Source: Larix sibirica | Taxonomy: Eukaryota > Streptophyta > Pinopsida > Pinales > Pinaceae | Length of the DNA: 11,883 nucleotides | Direction of reading: 5' to 3' | Assembly: GCA_004151065.3 (NCBI GenBank) | Contig: NWUY0303908303.1 | Span: 1-11,883 of the forward strand | Shown: positions 9,060 through 11,883 of the stretch, piece after piece | How the letters are laid out: each line of letters begins with the position of its first letter | How positions within the stretch are numbered: position 1 is the stretch's first letter | Made by a program: the position numbers and the translations under genes | The notes under the pieces: generated by a model | Seen by the model: only the letters and a program-made list of their open reading frames with translations | Databases searched by the model: none | What the model was told of the DNA's origin: nothing

Positions 9060-9265
9060 ATCTCTCTGTTTCACTTTCCCGGCTCCCCCACCCTCCCCTT
9101 TTCCTGATGCCCGTCCTGCTACTCCTACCCTGCCCTCCCTGACCTTCCTGCCCTCGACCTATCCGGCCCATGAACCTCCTCTCCTTTGTCCCTCATCCTC
9201 CCTTTTCCCTCCCCCTCCACTTTTCCCCCCTTCTTCTACCTTTCCCTGCCCGGTTTCGTCGGAGC
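9060..9265 (+). other. Pyrimidine-rich tract encoding the Pro-rich linker of ORF1 (LINE C)
   Basis: About 200 bp of plus strand is dominated by C and T, with runs such as CCCCCACCCTCCCC. In the ORF1 frame it encodes a Pro/Ser/Leu-rich linker (FPAPPPSPFP, LFPPPPLFPP) between the zinc knuckle region and the C-terminal segment. The bias is explained by Pro, Ser and Leu codons. The same composition could also form triplex DNA, for which there is no direct evidence. Confidence 0.65.
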
Positions 9266-9521
9266 TTTCCAATGTCTCATCATCCATTCAACCTATCCAT
9301 TTCATACTTCGGTCGAGAGATATTCCTGCTCTCCAACCCCTTATAACCCCACTTCAAGGGTTGGGAAAAAACACATAGTTTCTTGGTAAGGGAAAGAGCA
9401 AGGGGAGACCCTCTCATCTCGCCTTGGCACAACACCAGGCCATCCTGGAACTAGCAGAAGGCACTCAGAAATCAATCCTTGGGGCACTTAGAGCAGCAGA
9501 TGCCCGGAATGGGGTTCACAA

Positions 9522-9525
9522 ATGA
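9522..9525 (+). promoter_or_regulatory. ATGA start-stop overlap between ORF1 and ORF2 of LINE C
   Basis: The ORF2 start ATG (9522-9524) overlaps the ORF1 stop TGA (9523-9525). The ORF1 frame before it can be followed back through TAG 9376 to the Pro-rich tail, and the ORF2 frame opens with the expected EN start MKILSLNCCG. This four-base overlap is a classic arrangement for coupled translation. Function in this element is inferred. Confidence 0.6.
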
Positions 9526-10395
9526 AGATTCTATCCCTAAACTGTTGCGGGTTGGAAATGAGCCCAAAAAACTTGCCCTCAACAGGCTAATTACTCTGCA
9601 TCATCCTGATGTCTTACTGCTATAGGAAACATTGCGGCCAAAAGAGGGAGTCACAACCATTCTCTCTTCCCTCTTCCCTTTCATGGAATTTCGGGCACTG
9701 GATGCCTGCAGACATTTTGGGGGTATTGCCACTGGGTGGAATACTCACAGTTTGCGACTTAAAAACTCTTGGGGGTCGCACTCAGCTCTAGGAGTGGAAG
9801 TTTACCATGTTGTTGAAAACTCCTGCTTTAATATTTTAAATATATATGTCCCTTACGAGAATCGAGTCCCCTTCTGGTATTCTTTGTCTTGTAAATCTTT
9901 TTTCAAATCGGAAGAACTTATCATTGGGGGAGACCTAAATTTCTCTCTTGGGAACCATGAAATTTGGGGTCCCAAAGCCAGAACGGACCACAAGGTGGAT
10001 GTTTTTGAACAACTCTTGCTCTCTCACAAGCAGGTGGACCTTCGGCCTGATAAGATCAAACCTACTTGGACCAACAGAAGAACGGGGGTTCACAGGGTGG
10101 CCAAACGTTTGGACCGTTTTCTCCTTGCTAAACACCTCCTTGACCAAAATCTTGTTTTCGTCAATGGGTGGATTCAAGGGGACTCTCAGACCACTTCCTG
10201 ATCTTTCTTGAAATAAAGGGAGTTGCTTCCAAACCCACGAGTCCTTTCAAACTTTGTGCAACCTACCTTAAAGAAGAGGAGGTCACTCAAATCATAAAGG
10301 AAAATTGGAATCCCTACTGTCCTACTGATGGGCACTTTGTTGCACAACATTTTGCAAAAACCCTTCTGGATATCAAGAAAAAACTAAAAGACTAG
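9522..10395 (+). pseudogene. LINE C ORF2, APE-type endonuclease domain (two frameshifts, two stops)
   Basis: ORF2 starts with MKILSLNCCG. A one-base loss in the A run at 9566-9571 moves it to frame 2. There the QET block has lost its Gln to TAG (9623-9625), while the catalytic Glu (9626-9628) remains. The fragments GGIATGWN, IYVPYENR, GDLN (9929-9940), TWTNRR and RLDRFLL follow in order. In the G run at 10178-10181 one G appears to be lost, which moves the frame to frame 1; there the final SDH motif sits at 10186-10194. The connector then runs to TAG 10393-10395, probably a changed Trp codon, since the same frame continues at once. All motifs of the fold are present. The mutations are few and simple, which suggests moderate age. 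Confidence 0.88.
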
Positions 10396-11883
10396 GCCTT
10401 CAAAAAGAAGGAACGAGACGATCTGGAGCTGTCTCAAGTGGAATCGACGAATCTTCACTTTGCCCAAGAGTCGGATGGGTTTGGTTTCTTGAACCCTGAC
10501 TCTACAATCCACCTTAATGCACTTGAATCTCGTAGGAGAAAACTTTTACAAAACAAAGAGGAGATGTGGAGACTAAAGAGCAGAGCAATTTGGCTCGAAT
10601 GCAGGGACGAGAACACAAATTTTTTTGAGAATTTTGCTAAAGGAAGACATATAAAGAATACTATTTGGGAACTTCAAAATGATTAGTTGGAAAACATCTC
10701 TTCCTTTGAATGGCTTGCAGCTCTTGGTACTTCCCACTTCGCCTCTCTCTACAAAGCTGACAACCGCACAAACCCTGTAGAAATCATTCAAGTCTCTCAA
10801 TATATCTTGGGTTTCATCACTCCTGAGGACAATCGAGATCTCATCGAGGAGATTTCGGAAGAGGAACTTAAGGAAACCCTCCACAACTTTCAAAAGGAGA
10901 AGAGCCCTGGCCCGGATGGTTGGACCATTGAATTTTCCTTGACACACTTTGAGATCATTGGGTCTGATCTTCTTCAACTTGTGGAAGAATCGATATCTCG
11001 GGGACACATCCACCCTCCCATGAATTCTAACTTCATAGGTCTCATCCCAAAATCGGATTGGCCGCCTACTTTCAACGATTTTTTCCCTATCTCCCTATGC
11101 AATATCACATACAAAGTGGTGGCAAAAATTATTGCAAAACGGTTAAAGAAGATTCTCTCAAAGGTCATCTCACTGGAACAATTTGGTTTTTTGGAAGGCA
11201 GACAGATTCATGAGGCAATTGGTGTGGCCCAAGAGTGTTTTCACTCGATCAAACAGAAAAATTTAAAGGGAGCAGTTATAAAACTTGACCTCTCAAAAGC
11301 TTTTGATAAGGTGAACTGGCTCTACCTTCGCATGTTGATGAATCACCTGGGTTTTGAATACTCTTTTATAAAATGGATCATGAGCTACATAACTACTGCA
11401 TCATTTGTAGTTCTTATAAATGGGTCGGCCTCAACATTCTTCCATGCGGGGCGAGGGCTCCGTCAGGGATGCCCACTCTCCCCCCTCCTTTTCTTACTGG
11501 TCGTTGAAGGCTTGAGCAGGGCCATTTTAGATGCAAAGCGCATGGGGTCACTCAAAGGTATTGGCATTTCACCCACACTCATCCTCACACATCTCTTTTT
11601 TATTGATGATATCCTTCTTTTCTGCAACGACACCATCAGGGATGCTGATACTTTGGTTGGTATTTTGGACCTTTTTGGGAGGGCTACGGGGATGGAGATT
11701 TATATACAAAATTCTACGATATCCCTGTCCCATCTGGATGAACAGGAAACTCGTTATTACTCCACTCTCTTTCTGTATGAGTCCTCTGATATGGATGAAG
11801 GTTTAAAATATATGGGTTTTCTCTTAAAACCAAACAACTATAGGAAGTCTGATTGGGGTTGGTTAATTGCAAAACTGGAGAAG
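10396..11883 (+). pseudogene. LINE C ORF2, reverse transcriptase, open for its last 399 codons
   Basis: The connector (MWRLKSR, DENTNFF) runs to TAG 10684-10686. From 10687 to the window end the frame has no stop or shift. It carries SPGPDGW, an FRPI block altered to FFPI (11080-11091), EQFGFLEGRQI, motif A KLDLSKAFDKVNW with its Asp at 11287-11289, RQGCPLSPLLF, the catalytic FIDD at 11599-11610, and YMGFLLKPNNY near the edge. All three catalytic Asp residues are present. The Arg-to-Phe change in FRPI affects a residue that is usually conserved. The enzyme copies element RNA from the nick made by the endonuclease. The first in-frame Met after the stop is at 11011. The rest of the thumb and C-terminus lie beyond the window. 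Confidence 0.92.

Larger units (their letters stand above)
7370..9525 (+). pseudogene. LINE C ORF1: DUF4283-like protein with damaged CCHC knuckle and Pro-rich tail
   Basis: The start is taken as the first of two ATGs at 7370-7375. The N-terminal part is acidic and Ser/Pro-rich. Frames run 7370-about 8155 (frame 2), 8155-8335 (frame 1; block GMAELAVVGRARRK), 8335-8855 (frame 2; DUF4283-like core with FVFKLRN, HWIFGN, VWVRLPGLP, VARILVSLNL) and 8855-9525 (frame 1). The knuckle at 8738-8770 reads CHVYCHIARNC: its C-terminal HIARNC half is normal, but the middle is shortened, so zinc binding is doubtful. The tail at 9060-9265 is Pro-rich. In-frame stops are TAA 7556, TAG 7961, TAG 8039, TAG 8317, TAG 8522, TAG 8549, TAA 8705 and TAG 9376 (first bases). 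The frame ends at TGA 9523-9525, overlapping ORF2. The family binds element RNA. Confidence 0.82.
7331..11883 (+). mobile_element. LINE C: L1-type plant retrotransposon, 5' end to mid-RT, open at the right edge
   Basis: On the plus strand this contains a short leader (about 40 nt), ORF1 (7370-9525) and ORF2 (9522 onward) with endonuclease and RT, ending in the RT thumb region at the window edge. It runs head-to-head with LINE B. RT blocks such as EQFGFL, IGVAQE and SPGPDGW place it near B, but it is clearly divergent from B in ORF1 and in base composition, being richer in C and G. Decay consists of eleven in-frame stops (nine TAG, two TAA) and about five frame changes, mostly in ORF1 and the EN. 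The 5' boundary is inferred from the end of the TA run; the 3' end is outside the window. Confidence 0.87.

Noticed and set aside
10573-11013. Minus-strand open frame of 146 codons
   Set aside because: It is antisense to the connector and RT start of LINE C and has no recognisable domain.
2086-11883. Twin-priming inversion as the cause of the B/C head-to-head layout
   Set aside because: Twin priming inverts part of a single copy. Here both sides have their own ORF1 and ORF2 and differ in sequence.
1-11883. LTR retrotransposon, virus-like insertion, CRISPR array, rRNA or tRNA genes
   Set aside because: No protease, integrase, LTR pair, regularly spaced repeats or conserved RNA gene sequence was seen on either strand.

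Overview
The window looks like nuclear DNA of a flowering plant and consists almost entirely of decayed LINE (non-LTR) retrotransposons of the plant L1 type. Three things show this: ORF1 proteins with a DUF4283-like core and a CCHC zinc knuckle, ORF2 proteins with an APE-type endonuclease (EN) followed by a LINE reverse transcriptase (RT), and heavy decay by stops and single-base indels. I see no intact host gene, RNA gene, LTR element, CRISPR array or prokaryotic feature.

Layout. (A) 1-about 2085, minus strand: a LINE whose sequence starts inside the EN domain and runs through the RT off the left edge. (B) about 2090-7160, minus strand: a second LINE with a 5' leader, ORF1 (about 6859-5168) and ORF2 (5168-about 2090), cut off by A within the region C-terminal to the RT. 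(C) about 7330-11883, plus strand: a third LINE, head-to-head with B, with ORF1 (7370-9525) and ORF2 (from 9522), running off the right edge inside the RT. Between the 5' ends of B and C lies about 170 bp of very AT-rich DNA with palindromes and a TA repeat.

Relationships. B and C share RT blocks such as EQFGFL and belong to related lineages. A has NQGGFL at the same place and comes from another lineage. The simplest history is that A is a 5'-truncated copy inserted into the 3' part of B in the same orientation, with the rest of B beyond the left edge.

Coding logic. In a working LINE, ORF1 protein binds the RNA, EN nicks the target and RT copies the RNA at the nick. Both full 5' halves keep an overlapping ORF1 stop and ORF2 start: TAATG in B and ATGA in C. 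This suggests coupled translation of ORF2 in the ancestors. No element can make a full ORF2 protein now. The longest undamaged piece is C's RT, open for 399 codons from 10687 to the window end. I did not find a new biological system; the points worth a second look are structural and evolutionary.
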